Origin: Nocardia carnea NBRC 14403
Lineage (GTDB): Bacteria > Actinomycetota > Actinomycetes > Mycobacteriales > Mycobacteriaceae
Reading direction: 5' to 3'
Assembly: GCF_000308515.1 (NCBI RefSeq)
Contig: NZ_BAFV01000058.1
Location: 1 to 64,000, forward strand
DNA length: 64,000 bases
The position numbers were made by a program, and so were the translations under genes. How positions within the stretch are numbered: the first letter of the stretch is position 1; each line of letters opens with the position of its first letter. This document shows, piece after piece, positions 1 through 9,936 of this stretch. The notes beneath the pieces are model-generated. The model made no database searches. It had not been told where the DNA came from and saw nothing but the letters and a program-made list of their open reading frames with translations.

Positions 1-304
1 ACAATCGTGCGCTCGCCCGGTACGGGATTACTCATTCGGATCGACCCCTCCTGGACGTCGGCTGAGCTATCGGGATACGGCGGACCGATAGCAAACTGTA
101 ACTGGGAACAAACGTGCGGCGCCGGATCGTTTATTCCGGCGGCGGTGCCGGGTGAACCAATGCTCGTCAGCGCTTGACACCATGGTATCGGTCCGGTTGG
201 ACCACGGATCAACTGAGGGCCGCTGCGATCGATCGAGCGGCAACGGCGAAACTGGCGGCGCGGACGGCTGGCGCAGACCGCCCTGTTCTGCGTACCGTGG
301 GGAT
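1..304. other. Intergenic region upstream of the DUF5319 gene
   Basis: No convincing gene is seen here. The reading frames crossing it are arginine/serine-rich and look like shadows. In M. tuberculosis the neighbour on this side is guaB2, transcribed the other way, so this is probably the divergent regulatory region (inference from synteny only). A TTGACA hexamer lies at 174-179 on the plus strand, but I see no clean -10 partner. Confidence 0.5.
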
Positions 305-718
305 GTGCGTGACCATCTACCACCTGGCTTGCCGCCGGATCCGTTCGCCGGAGACCCCGCCGACCCGTCCGCCGCGCTCGATGCCATCGAGCCGGGGGAG
401 CCGCTGGATCCTCATGAGCGCCTTGCGGTCGAAGAGGATCTCGCCGATCTCGCAGTCTACGAGGCGCTACTGGCCCACCGCGGTATCCGCGGGTTGGTGG
501 TGAGCTGCGAGGATTGTCGGCAGGATCACTATCACGACTGGGATATGCTGCGCGCCAATTTGTTACAGCTCCTGGTCGACGGCACGGTCCGGCCGCATGA
601 GCCCGCCTACGATCCGACTCCGGAAGCCTACGTCACCTGGGATTACTGTCGCGGCTACGCCGATGCCTCGATGAACGAGGCGTTCCACGGCGACGGGTTC
701 GACGCTTTCGACAGCTGA
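305..718 (+). CDS. DUF5319 family conserved protein (Rv3412-like)
   Basis: A 137-residue protein of unknown function conserved in mycolic-acid actinobacteria. The frame is open from 152, but the family likeness starts at the GTG at 305 (VRDHLPPGLPPDPF), which gives the usual family length of about 136 residues, so I place the start there. The middle carries a CxxC pair followed by a His/Asp-rich stretch (CEDCRQDHYHDWD), and a further Cys sits near the end (WDYCRGY). This looks like a possible metal site, which is inference. It converges on rsdA with a strong hairpin between them. Its place beside the sigD-rsdA pair matches M. tuberculosis. No signal peptide or membrane segment is visible. Confidence 0.85.
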   Translation: MRDHLPPGLPPDPFAGDPADPSAALDAIEPGEPLDPHERLAVEEDLADLAVYEALLAHRGIRGLVVSCEDCRQDHYHDWDMLRANLLQLLVDGTVRPHEPAYDPTPEAYVTWDYCRGYADASMNEAFHGDGFDAFDS

Positions 719-834
719 GTCCTTCGACAGTCGAGTCGGAGCCGCCGGGTCGACCGGCACATGATCGACCGCCATACGACGGCCGATCGTTTTGGCATAT
801 CCGCACCAGGTTCACAACGCATCACCCGTACAGA

Positions 835-869
835 CCTGTGACCGCCCACCTCGGGTGGGCGGTCACAGG
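835..869. terminator. Hairpin terminator between convergent genes
   Basis: A perfect 16-bp stem at 835-850 and 854-869 with a 3-nt loop lies between the ends of the DUF5319 gene and rsdA. No U-run follows, which is common in high-GC actinobacteria. It probably serves both strands. Confidence 0.7.
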
Positions 870-911
870 GTGACAGATATTCGCGAACGCGACCGGTAGC
901 CGTGCCGCGGT

Positions 912-2048
912 TCAGTTGGTGGGCCCGCTGGGAACGATGGTCGTCGGAACAGACGGCGCTCCGGTCTCCGGGACCTGCGGTACCGACGGTTCGGCCGGAC
1001 CGGGTGAGCTGATCGTGGACGGCGGCACCTGAGAGGTCGGCTCCACCGAATCGATCCCCGGCCCGTCCGAAGTGGTCGGGTCGGGGGTATCCGGGGTGGT
1101 GTCGTCCGGTGCGATATCCGGCGCCTGGGTATCCGGCGCCGAAGTGTCCGGATCATCCGTATCGGGTGCCGGCAGGACCGGTGCGGTGACATCCGGCGCG
1201 GTCGGCCGGTCGCCACCGGGCCCCGGGGCCTCCAGCGGAAGCTGCTGACCCGGCCGGGACGTGGTGGTCACCGTAGGACCGGGACGCTCGGACGTATCTC
1301 CGGGCGTGGCCGGCTGCACCGGTGCCTCCGGATCCGGAGCGGGAGCCTTCTCCTCGAGCTGTGCGGCAATATCCGGTGCGACCTGCCCGACCTGGCCGAC
1401 CAGTTCACGCCAGCGCGCAGCGAGCTCGTTGCGTTTCACCGGATCGTCCACCTGGGTGGCATTGGCCGAGGCCTGTTCCAACCGGGCCTTGGCCTGGTCC
1501 GGCTTACCTTCGTCGAGCAGCTCCTGCGCGGCGGCCAGATTGTCGTCGGCGTACTGCACGACGGTGCTCTGTGCCTGTTCGCTGAACACCACCTCTTTGA
1601 CGCGCCACAGCGCATCACCGGGTTCGGCCTGATACGAGAACACCGACAGCCCCCCGAACACCAGAGCCAGCGCGGCCGCCGTGGTCGCTATCGGGCGGAG
1701 CAGCCGCAGCCGCCCGCCGGATTGCGCACTGATCCGCGCCTGCCGGGCACCGATCTCCTGATTGACCGCCGCGACGACGGTATCGAGATCGGGTGCGTCC
1801 GGTAGCGGCGGAGCCACGATCTCGGCCCGCCAATCCGCCAGCAATGTCGCCAGCTGGAGCTCCTCGGTGCTCTCGGTGGGTATGGGCCCGCCCCGGGCGA
1901 TAGCGTCGATCAGTTCGTCATCACGACGGACCGCGCTGATATCGACCGGTTCGGACCCGGCACCGGAGCCCTCGGCGTAGGGATCGGTGCTCCGCGATCC
2001 GCGACGCGCCCACTTGTCGCCCCGACCGCGCCCGCCATCCCTAGCCAT
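912..2048 (-). CDS. rsdA: Anti-sigma-D factor RsdA
   Basis: Membrane-anchored anti-sigma factor that holds sigma-D inactive (378 aa). The N-terminal cytoplasmic part has the sigma-binding segment DDELIDAIARGG at about residues 43-54. One membrane helix lies at about 120-139, and a long extracytoplasmic tail rich in Pro, Asp, Thr and Ser follows. The ATG at 2048 is preferred over the GTG at 2057 because an AGGTGA ribosome site lies 5-6 nt before it. The start overlaps the end of sigD by 8 nt, so the pair is probably translationally coupled. Release of sigma-D in M. tuberculosis involves proteolysis; the same is inferred here. Identification rests on family features plus sigD adjacency. Confidence 0.88.
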   Translation of the reverse strand: MARDGGRGRGDKWARRGSRSTDPYAEGSGAGSEPVDISAVRRDDELIDAIARGGPIPTESTEELQLATLLADWRAEIVAPPLPDAPDLDTVVAAVNQEIGARQARISAQSGGRLRLLRPIATTAAALALVFGGLSVFSYQAEPGDALWRVKEVVFSEQAQSTVVQYADDNLAAAQELLDEGKPDQAKARLEQASANATQVDDPVKRNELAARWRELVGQVGQVAPDIAAQLEEKAPAPDPEAPVQPATPGDTSERPGPTVTTTSRPGQQLPLEAPGPGGDRPTAPDVTAPVLPAPDTDDPDTSAPDTQAPDIAPDDTTPDTPDPTTSDGPGIDSVEPTSQVPPSTISSPGPAEPSVPQVPETGAPSVPTTIVPSGPTN

Positions 2049-2619
2049 ATATTTCACCTGCCCTCGCCACTTGTGCCTTCAGTTTTGCGAGCGCCCTGTG
2101 CTGGGCGACCCGTATCGCTCCCGCCGTACTGCCCACGGCGGTCGCGGTTTCCTCCGCTGACAAACCCATCACCAGTCGCAGGATCAGGATCTCTCGATGT
2201 TTCTCCGGCAACGTGGCCAGCAGAGTGTTCATCTGCCGGCTCGTTTCCGATTCGAGAGCTCGCTGCTCCGGTCCGTGGTCTGTAGATATGACATCTGGTA
2301 CTTCGGCCATCGCCTCCGCCTTGTTACGGGAGGCGTTGCGATGGGCGTCGGCGACCTTGTGCGAAGCGATTCCGTATACGAAGGCCATGAACGGCCGACC
2401 CTGGTCCTGATACCTGGGTAGGGCGGTCATGACCGCTAGACAGACCTCCTGCGCGACGTCGTCCGCGGAGAGTTGTCCACGCTCCGCGGCACCGATCCGC
2501 GCGCGGCAATATCGCATCACCAGCGGACGGACCAATTTCAGTACCTGAGCTAGAGCGGACCTGTCGCCCTGCGCGGCAGCGGCGACGGCGCGGTCCAACT
2601 CTTCGCCCGTGTGCGTCAT
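2041..2619 (-). CDS. sigD: RNA polymerase sigma factor SigD
   Basis: ECF-like sigma factor (192 aa) that directs RNA polymerase to its own promoter class. Region 2 lies at about residues 20-90 (DDVAQEVCLAVMTALPRY) and region 4 at about 125-185, with a helix-turn-helix (LSAEETATAVGSTAGAIRVA). The frame is open up to 2796, but homology begins at the ATG at 2619 (MTHTGEELDRAV), so that start is used. It is followed by its antagonist rsdA in an overlapping arrangement. The order sigD-rsdA beside the DUF5319 gene and the Rv3415c-like gene is as in M. tuberculosis. Confidence 0.9.
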   Translation of the reverse strand: MTHTGEELDRAVAAAAQGDRSALAQVLKLVRPLVMRYCRARIGAAERGQLSADDVAQEVCLAVMTALPRYQDQGRPFMAFVYGIASHKVADAHRNASRNKAEAMAEVPDVISTDHGPEQRALESETSRQMNTLLATLPEKHREILILRLVMGLSAEETATAVGSTAGAIRVAQHRALAKLKAQVARAGEIYG

Positions 2620-2746
2620 CGTCAGCGGATTTCCTGGCGTTACAAAGTGGCACGGCCGGTAGCGACCTGTGCTTCCGCCGGTCCAGCGGAACGGGATCAA
2701 CAATAGGACACGGCCGCCCGCACGGGTCGAGACGGTAGAACCTGGG

Positions 2747-3856
2747 TTACCGTCCGCTATCGCGAAATCGCCCGCCACGCCTAGAGATGAGCGCACGACA
2801 CGCCTCTGCGTCGGCCGCCGCGGAGGCGTGTCCGGCGGCCGGTTCCGCGGCGGACGCCGGTAGACCGGTTCGCAACATTGCGCACGCCCAGCGCAGCGGT
2901 AGCAGGCCCGATTCCCGGCATTGCTCGTCGACCAGGGCAGCGAGTTCGGCAGCCCGCGCGGTATCGCCGGTGACCCCGGCGGCCGCGGCGACCAGCAGTC
3001 GCGATTTCACCGTGTGGCGAATCGAGGGGCCGTGCTCGGCCAGGCCCAGCGCGATCTCCGCCGCCGCCAGGGCCTCATCGGCCCGGCCGCCGGCCAGTGC
3101 GGTTTCGGCACGTACCCAGTGCAGCCGGACGAGCGCACGAGAACGATCGACGGCCGCCTCACTGCCGCCTCCCCGAGCGGCACCGGAGCGCATCGGACCG
3201 GATGGGAGCTCGGCATCCAGCAGCGCACCGCAGCGGTCCAGCAACCTGGTGGCGAGCGCGAGCCTGCCGGTACCCAGCGCATCGGCGGCGAGACCGGTCA
3301 GTGCATCGGCTGCGGCATCGACCAAGTCGGGGACGCGGTAGAAACCAGCCGCGCAAGTATCGGCCGGTCCTGGATGTTCGGCGCAGCCCGCTACGCCCCC
3401 CGCGCTCACAGCGCCCGCACTCGCGCCACCCGCGGGGTCCGCGTCCGCGAGCCGACTCGACCGGCGACACCGCCCCGGACTGTTCGGATCGATGGGTTCC
3501 GCGCTCCACTGCCCGGAAGCAGGGGCGCCGGGCAATCGCGGCAGCACCAGTGCGGCGGCATGACCGTCGTCGTGCGCGGCCCGCGCATGCCGGCCGAGTT
3601 GGCGCCGTAACGATCCCTCGGTGGAGGCGGCGAGCGAGAGCAGCACCGGATCGCCGGTGCTCGCCTGCAGCCGGCGCAGGGCGATACGGGCGGCCGCATA
3701 GTGGCCCGTACCCCCCAAGGCCACGGCTCGCCACCACATTTCGAGGCTGCTGTCCGGCTCTGGCAACTCGGCAGCGGACCGATGCTGCCGTGGCCCGAAA
3801 GCGAAGTCGGCGAGCCGGGGAGAGCGGGTTTCGGAGGGGAGAACCGGGGCGGACAC
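2747..3856 (-). CDS. Conserved protein of unknown function (Rv3415c-like)
   Basis: A protein of about 369 residues in the position of M. tuberculosis Rv3415c, just upstream of sigD and divergent from whiB3. It is Ala-rich and helical; the C-terminal half suggests TPR-like pairs (for example around AETALAGGRADEALAAAEIAL), but no known domain is clear. The frame stays open to a TTG at 3934. I chose the GTG at 3856 because the residues before it are Pro/Gly-rich and unconvincing; neither start has a good ribosome site. A low-complexity Ala/Gly stretch in the middle is typical of variable linkers. Function unknown. Confidence 0.65.
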   Translation of the reverse strand: MSAPVLPSETRSPRLADFAFGPRQHRSAAELPEPDSSLEMWWRAVALGGTGHYAAARIALRRLQASTGDPVLLSLAASTEGSLRRQLGRHARAAHDDGHAAALVLPRLPGAPASGQWSAEPIDPNSPGRCRRSSRLADADPAGGASAGAVSAGGVAGCAEHPGPADTCAAGFYRVPDLVDAAADALTGLAADALGTGRLALATRLLDRCGALLDAELPSGPMRSGAARGGGSEAAVDRSRALVRLHWVRAETALAGGRADEALAAAEIALGLAEHGPSIRHTVKSRLLVAAAAGVTGDTARAAELAALVDEQCRESGLLPLRWACAMLRTGLPASAAEPAAGHASAAADAEACRALISRRGGRFRDSGR

Positions 3857-4487
3857 GGGTGCACTGTACCGAGGCCCGGCCGGGCCGGCGGCCGGTGAAT
3901 CGGCCGGGCCGAACCAGGGCGGGTGTTTCAGCAATCTTTCAGCATTAATCGAATCGACCGTGTTTCGATCAGGTTAAACTCCGCCCATCAATCCATGAGC
4001 GGATACGCATCGAATTCAGCAACGTTTCGCTTAATTAACCCAGAAGCCGCCCGGCCGCCATCTGTAATCGTACCGAGATCAGCGATTCCGGCCCCGATAC
4101 GGGCCCGGATCGTGTACACATTTCGGTCCGGACCGTTCCCGCACCCCATATGGAGATCACTACCTGCGAAAACGTCGACCAGCGCCGACGGATCGAGCAG
4201 CAGGCAGCAGGGTAACCACACAGTATCGCCGGAAGATTAGCGAAAGTAAACAGCCAGATGGGTTAAATTCATGCCGCAAAATATTCGACAAATCAGCGCG
4301 CCGAACTGTTGACGGAATTTCCCCGTTACCCCTAACGTAACTCATCGCCACGAACGGCGCCGGGCGAAAAATCGCCCGGGATGCCTACGGTCCGAGCGTT
4401 CACACGAACGCCGGGCACCACCCGAGAAGTTGACCCATCACTCGCTCGACAATGCCGACGAGCTCGCGTCTACGAGGAGTTCAACCC
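3857..4487. other. AT-richer regulatory region upstream of whiB3
   Basis: About 630 nt between two divergent genes, with visibly more A/T than its surroundings. Open frames crossing it have no family features. It contains a promoter-like pair at 4309-4338 and a hairpin at 4360-4379 (8-bp arms, CCGGGCGA and its complement, with a short A-rich loop) in what would be the whiB3 leader. A long leader would suit a redox- and nutrient-responsive gene, but no riboswitch class was recognised. Confidence 0.55.
4309..4338 (+). promoter_or_regulatory. Candidate promoter of whiB3
   Basis: TTGACG at 4309-4314 and TAACGT at 4333-4338, separated by 18 nt, fit a housekeeping-type actinobacterial promoter. 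Transcription would start about 140 nt before the whiB3 ATG. No experimental support is available here. Confidence 0.4.
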
Positions 4488-4781
4488 ATGCCCATGCCCA
4501 CCCACCTTCCCGGACCGAACGCCGATATCTGGGACTGGCAGATGCGCGGTTCCTGCCGGGGTGTGGACTCGGCGGTGTTCTTCCATCCCGACGGGGAACG
4601 CGGCCGGGCCCGGGCAGCTCGCGAGCTGCGCGCCAAGGAAATCTGCCGAACCTGCCCGGTCCTCATGCAGTGCCGGTCACACGCACTGAAGGTCAGTGAG
4701 CCCTACGGAATCTGGGGCGGGATGTCGGAAACCGAACGCGAAATGCACGCGCGCCGCAACCGGCGCCGAATGGCGGTGTAG
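4488..4781 (+). CDS. whiB3: Redox-sensing iron-sulfur regulator WhiB3
   Basis: A 97-residue WhiB-family protein. These bind a 4Fe-4S cluster and, in M. tuberculosis, WhiB3 pairs with the main sigma factor to control redox and lipid metabolism. The four cluster cysteines are C23, C53, C56 and C62 (C-x29-C-x2-C-x5-C). The turn motif GIWGG follows at 74-78, and a basic tail (ARRNRRR) would bind DNA. The N-terminus with LPGPNADIW is the WhiB3 type. The ATG at 4488 has a GAGGAG site 8 nt upstream; an in-frame ATG at 4452 has none. Synteny with sigD and groEL1 supports the name. Confidence 0.92.
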   Translation: MPMPTHLPGPNADIWDWQMRGSCRGVDSAVFFHPDGERGRARAARELRAKEICRTCPVLMQCRSHALKVSEPYGIWGGMSETEREMHARRNRRRMAV

Positions 4782-4925
4782 CCGCTTCGGCCGGCATCTG
4801 CCGTGGCAGGGCCCGTTTCGTCGGTGCCCGGCAAGCTTCGGCGCCTTCCCCAGCGGGTACGACACCGTCTCTTCCGCGGGGCCACATACGGTCTCGGTCA
4901 TAGCGTGGGGTTATTGTTATGACCG

Positions 4926-5540
4926 ATGACACACGAGAGTATCGAGCTCTCAGCGCTGCTGCAGCGCTGTGGCCATTCGGACGCCGAAGCTTTCGCCGAA
5001 CTCTACGATCGGACCCGCACGCGGGTCTTCGGTCTGGTGTTGCGTGTCCTACAGGATTCGGGGTTCGCCGAGGAGACCACGCAGGAGGTCTACCTGCAGA
5101 CCTGGCGTACCGCGGCGAGTTTCGACCCGGCCCGCGGTTCGGCGGTGACCTGGCTGATGACACTGGCCCATCGCCGTGCGGTCGACCGCGTACGTGCCGA
5201 ACAGGCGCATACCCAGCGGGAGATCGCCTACGGCGCCCGGGTACTCGGGCACGACTACGACGAGGTCATCGAGGAGGTCGAGCGCAAACTCGACCATCAG
5301 GCCGTGGTGATCGGCCTGCGTAGCCTCACCGATAACCAGCGCGAGGCGATATCGCTGGCCTATTACGACGGCCGGACGTACGCGGAGGTCGCGCGGCATC
5401 TCGATATCGGCCTGCCGACCGTCAAATCCCGGATCAGAGACGGGCTGCTGAGATTGAAGAAGAGTATGGCGGCCGCCCCGCCCATCGGCGAGCGGCGGCC
5501 GATACGAGAACGGGCCGTTCACATTCCGCGCAGAGTGTGA
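4926..5540 (+). CDS. ECF sigma factor, SigK-like, without an adjacent anti-sigma gene
   Basis: A 204-residue ECF sigma factor. Region 2 lies at about 20-90 (FAEETTQEVYLQTWRTA, then WLMTLAHRRAVDRVR) and region 4 at about 125-185 (LTDNQREAISLAYYDG, then an HTH ending VKSRIRDGLLRLK). The HRRAVDRVR block and the overall pattern resemble M. tuberculosis SigK (the ECF19 type), which normally sits beside its anti-sigma factor RskA. Here no RskA follows: a terminator overlaps the end of the gene and groEL1 lies convergent behind it. The ATG at 4926 is chosen over one at 4919, which is out of frame. It is an insertion relative to the M. tuberculosis whiB3-groEL1 order. Confidence 0.82.
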   Translation: MTHESIELSALLQRCGHSDAEAFAELYDRTRTRVFGLVLRVLQDSGFAEETTQEVYLQTWRTAASFDPARGSAVTWLMTLAHRRAVDRVRAEQAHTQREIAYGARVLGHDYDEVIEEVERKLDHQAVVIGLRSLTDNQREAISLAYYDGRTYAEVARHLDIGLPTVKSRIRDGLLRLKKSMAAAPPIGERRPIRERAVHIPRRV

Positions 5541-5553
5541 ACGGCCCGTTCTC
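5506..5553. terminator. Strong bidirectional terminator
   Basis: Perfect 18-bp inverted repeat with arms at 5506-5523 and 5536-5553 and a 12-nt loop. The left arm lies inside the last codons of the sigma-factor gene and the right arm contains its stop codon. It probably also ends groEL1 transcripts arriving on the other strand. Confidence 0.8.
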
Positions 5554-5597
5554 TGTGTCCCTACCGATCCCGGCCGGTGGCCGGCCGGGAGATCGGA

Positions 5598-7310
<1,713 letters not shown>

Positions 7311-7613
7311 TTATTTGCCGACGACAGCCAGCACGTCGCGCGCGGACAGGATCAGGTATTCCTCACCCTGGTACTTGATCTCGGTACCGCCGTACTTGCT
7401 GTAGATGACGGTGTCGCCCTCTGCGACATCCAGCGGGATGCGCTTTTCACCTTCGTCGTCCCACCGGCCGGGGCCGACGGCGACAACGGTGCCTTCCTGC
7501 GGCTTCTCCTTGGCCGTATCAGGGATGACCAGGCCGGAGGCGGTCGTCGTCTCGGCCTCGTTGGCCTGGACGAGGATCTTGTCCTCGAGCGGCTTGATGT
7601 TCACGCTCGCCAC
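7311..7613 (-). CDS. groES: 10 kDa co-chaperonin GroES
   Basis: Co-chaperonin that caps GroEL rings (100 aa, the usual size). The GTG start at 7613 begins [16 protein letters not shown] and has a GGAGGG ribosome site upstream; upstream in-frame residues to 7670 are not GroES-like. The mobile loop is at about 16-35 ([16 protein letters not shown]), and [17 protein letters not shown] near the end is typical. It is first gene of the operon, with groEL1 following. Two abutting inverted repeats upstream, one a CIRCE operator, indicate heat-shock control by HrcA. Confidence 0.96.
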   Translation of the reverse strand: MASVNIKPLEDKILVQANEAETTTASGLVIPDTAKEKPQEGTVVAVGPGRWDDEGEKRIPLDVAEGDTVIYSKYGGTEIKYQGEEYLILSARDVLAVVGK

Positions 7614-7747
7614 GTTGAGCCCTCCACTTTCAGGGGATAACGGTCGTCCGGAACTGTTGTTCCGGACCATCGATTTCGGTCACGATGCTGACCCTGCGCA
7701 TAGCCCCGTCGTCGCGGGTGCCGGGACCGCCTGCTCAGTAGTCAAGC

Positions 7748-7774
7748 CTGGCACCGGGCAACAATCGGTGCCAG
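7748..7774. promoter_or_regulatory. Perfect 9-9-9 inverted repeat abutting CIRCE
   Basis: Arms CTGGCACCG and CGGTGCCAG are perfect complements around a 9-nt spacer, the geometry of CIRCE, and the element ends exactly where the CIRCE begins. Its arm shares 6 of 9 bases with the CIRCE arm. It could be a divergent second HrcA site or another repressor's site. Confidence 0.6.
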
Positions 7775-7801
7775 CTAGCACTCTATACATGAGAGTGCCA
7801 G
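7775..7801. promoter_or_regulatory. CIRCE operator (HrcA site) of groES-groEL1
   Basis: CTAGCACTC, a 9-nt spacer, then GAGTGCCAG. This matches the CIRCE consensus (TTAGCACTC-N9-GAGTGCTAA) closely, with one mismatch between the arms. HrcA is known to repress chaperonin genes through this element in many actinobacteria. It lies about 165 nt upstream of the groES start. Confidence 0.85.
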
Positions 7802-8124
7802 CGCTCAAGGGCAGGCGGTGCCAACCCGCCGATCGGCCCCGTGAACAGCGAGATGATCTTGCTGTCACCAACACGCCAGCGGACGCGGCCGCTGGTCGCC
7901 GGGTTGGGGGCGGGCCACGGCGGGTAACCCGAGAGAAACAGGGCTTCCCAATGATTCTCCGACTCTGTAACGTTCGGATAACAGATCGTGGCACCATGGG
8001 TGATGGTTGTTCGCGAGCCCACCGCTTCCCGCAGACGGCGATGGTCTCGCGAACAGCCTCGCCCCATGTCCGGACAGGCCGGCGCGAACGACGAGGTTCC
8101 CGCTCGAAAGGAGGTGAAGAGAAT
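7802..8124. other. Divergent regulatory region with a second inverted repeat
   Basis: No gene is seen between CIRCE and the Hsp70-like gene at 8125. It holds an inverted repeat with 12-nt arms at 8006-8017 and 8046-8057 (GTTGTTCGCGAG and its near-complement, 11 of 12), 28 nt apart. It also holds an exceptionally complete Shine-Dalgarno sequence, AAAGGAGGTGA, at 8107-8117. The regulator is unknown. Confidence 0.5.
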
Positions 8125-9705
8125 ATGCGTACGTCGCTCGGCATCTCCGCCGGGAACGAGGTGGTGTGCTCCGCACTGGTCACCACCGCGGCCAACGGTG
8201 CGCGGAAGTTCGACTACCGGGTCGTCTCGGCGGAGGAACATTCCGACCTCGGCGATCTCGTCGCGTCCTCGATCGAGTTGATGACGACCCAGCTGCCCGG
8301 GAGCCATCAGCACGAAGCCGTTTTCGGACCGCATGTTCCCGCCCCCAGGACCTCCGGTCTCGACGTCGTCGCCGAACGCCCGCCCACCGGCGTCGCCGTG
8401 GCCTACCGCGGTAAGGAACAGGCCCAGGCGATCCGGATGGCCACCGGCAGACACCGCGAACCGCAATTGGTTCCGGAGACCACCGCGGCGCTCACCTTCC
8501 TGCGTGATACCGGCCTGCTGGACCGATACGGCACGGTCGCGGTGATCGATCTCGGCGCCTCCGGCTGCACGGTCTCGGTGGCCGATCCGGCCGACGGTAC
8601 GGTCCTGCACACCGCCCGCACCACAACGGTGAGCGGGCGCGCGATCGACGATCTGCTGTACCGGCACCTGGTCGATCAGCACTATGCCCGGCGCGGCACC
8701 CGGCCCAACCGGAGTGTGCTGGTCAATCGAGCGCGCACCGCCAAAGAACATCTGTCGGTCACCCAGGCCGTCACCATCGACCATATCGCCGGCCGGCCGC
8801 TCAAACTCACCCGTACCGATTTCGAACTCCTCGCCGCCCGCCTGCTGCGCGAACTGGCCCGGTTCACCTCGATGACCTTCGGCCTGGCCGACCGGTCGCC
8901 GGAAGCGGTCGTGGTGATCGGTGGCGGAGCGAATATCCCGGCGGTACTGGAAACCCTGCGCAGCGAACTGGATCTGCCCGTCCTGACGGTGCCGGACCCG
9001 GACGCCGTGATCGCCAAAGGCGCCGCGCTGCTGGCCGATACCGCCAGCTCCACCACGCCGATCGGCGCACTCGCCCCCGACAAGTCCGGGAACACCCTGC
9101 TCAAGGCATTCGGTACGGTCGCCGGCGCCATTGTGGTGGTCGGGCTGATCGTCGGCTACGGAGTGAACACCGGCACACCGAATTCCGACGACGAGGTCTC
9201 CCCCGCCGGCACCACCAGCAGCGCGCAGGTACCGCCCACCACCACGGCCGCAGCGACCACCTCTGTTGCCCCCACCACCACCGAGGCGGCGCCGCAGCCG
9301 ATCGAAGAACCCGCCGAGACCGGTACGCCCTACGTGCCGACCTACGAGCCCACCTACGAACCGCCGGTGACCACCGAACCGCACACCGGCGAGGCACCCT
9401 CCACCAGCAGCGAGCCGACCTCGCCCACCGAACCGACGACGATCACCGGCACCACCACCCCGCCGTCCTCGCAGCCGACCTTGCGCCCGGACCCGAATCT
9501 GCCGCCCATCCCGTTCCCGGAAGGGCTGGGCCCGGGCGTTCTCGCACCGCCGCTGCCCCTCGAAGAGTCACCGGCCCCGGACGCCCCGTCCACCTCGGAC
9601 ACCCCGTCCGAGGAAGGCACTCAGAGCACCGAAACCACCTTCCAGGTCACGCCCCCGCCGCCCGCGCCGGCACCCCGGCTTCCGGGTACGGGGTCGGCGG
9701 GGTAG
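8125..9705 (+). CDS. Hsp70/actin-fold protein with a membrane helix and Pro/Thr-rich tail
   Basis: A 526-residue protein with a DnaK-type nucleotide-binding fold and no substrate-binding domain. Visible ATPase-fold motifs are the opening SLGISAGNE, the second phosphate loop VIDLGASGCTVSV (about 140-152), and the adenosine motif VVVIGGGANIPAVLETL (about 263-279). A single membrane helix follows at about 335-352 (VAGAIVVVGLIVGYGV), then about 170 residues rich in Pro, Thr, Ser and Glu that should face outside. Such proteins are frequent in Nocardia and mycobacteria but have no settled role; cell-wall or division-linked functions are possible. The ATG at 8125 has a near-perfect ribosome site 7 nt away. 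Promoter and CIRCE of groES lie divergently upstream. Confidence 0.7.
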   Translation: MRTSLGISAGNEVVCSALVTTAANGARKFDYRVVSAEEHSDLGDLVASSIELMTTQLPGSHQHEAVFGPHVPAPRTSGLDVVAERPPTGVAVAYRGKEQAQAIRMATGRHREPQLVPETTAALTFLRDTGLLDRYGTVAVIDLGASGCTVSVADPADGTVLHTARTTTVSGRAIDDLLYRHLVDQHYARRGTRPNRSVLVNRARTAKEHLSVTQAVTIDHIAGRPLKLTRTDFELLAARLLRELARFTSMTFGLADRSPEAVVVIGGGANIPAVLETLRSELDLPVLTVPDPDAVIAKGAALLADTASSTTPIGALAPDKSGNTLLKAFGTVAGAIVVVGLIVGYGVNTGTPNSDDEVSPAGTTSSAQVPPTTTAAATTSVAPTTTEAAPQPIEEPAETGTPYVPTYEPTYEPPVTTEPHTGEAPSTSSEPTSPTEPTTITGTTTPPSSQPTLRPDPNLPPIPFPEGLGPGVLAPPLPLEESPAPDAPSTSDTPSEEGTQSTETTFQVTPPPPAPAPRLPGTGSAG

Positions 9706-9936
9706 CGCGCCTCTGCCCCATACGACCCGCGATTCCGCCTGCGCCACGCCATGAGCCGGCCGTCGCTCTCGTCGGCCGTTCCGACCGGGTTGTGGAAGTC
9801 GCGTACGGCGGCGCCTTTCGACAACCCGCCTACCGGTCCGCGGCTCGACACGGGACAGCCGCCTCCTGCACGCCGGGCCTCCCGGCTCAGCAGTGGGCAA
9901 GGTGGCCGAGGTGAACCGGCGGCCGAAACCGACCGC

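Noticed and set aside
2620-2796. N-terminal extension of SigD
   Set aside because: The extra residues are not sigma-like, and ATG 2619 gives the normal SigD length.
7783-9384. 533-codon minus-strand frame across the Hsp70-like gene
   Set aside because: Low-complexity Gly/Arg-rich shadow; the plus-strand frame has clear nucleotide-binding motifs and a strong ribosome site.
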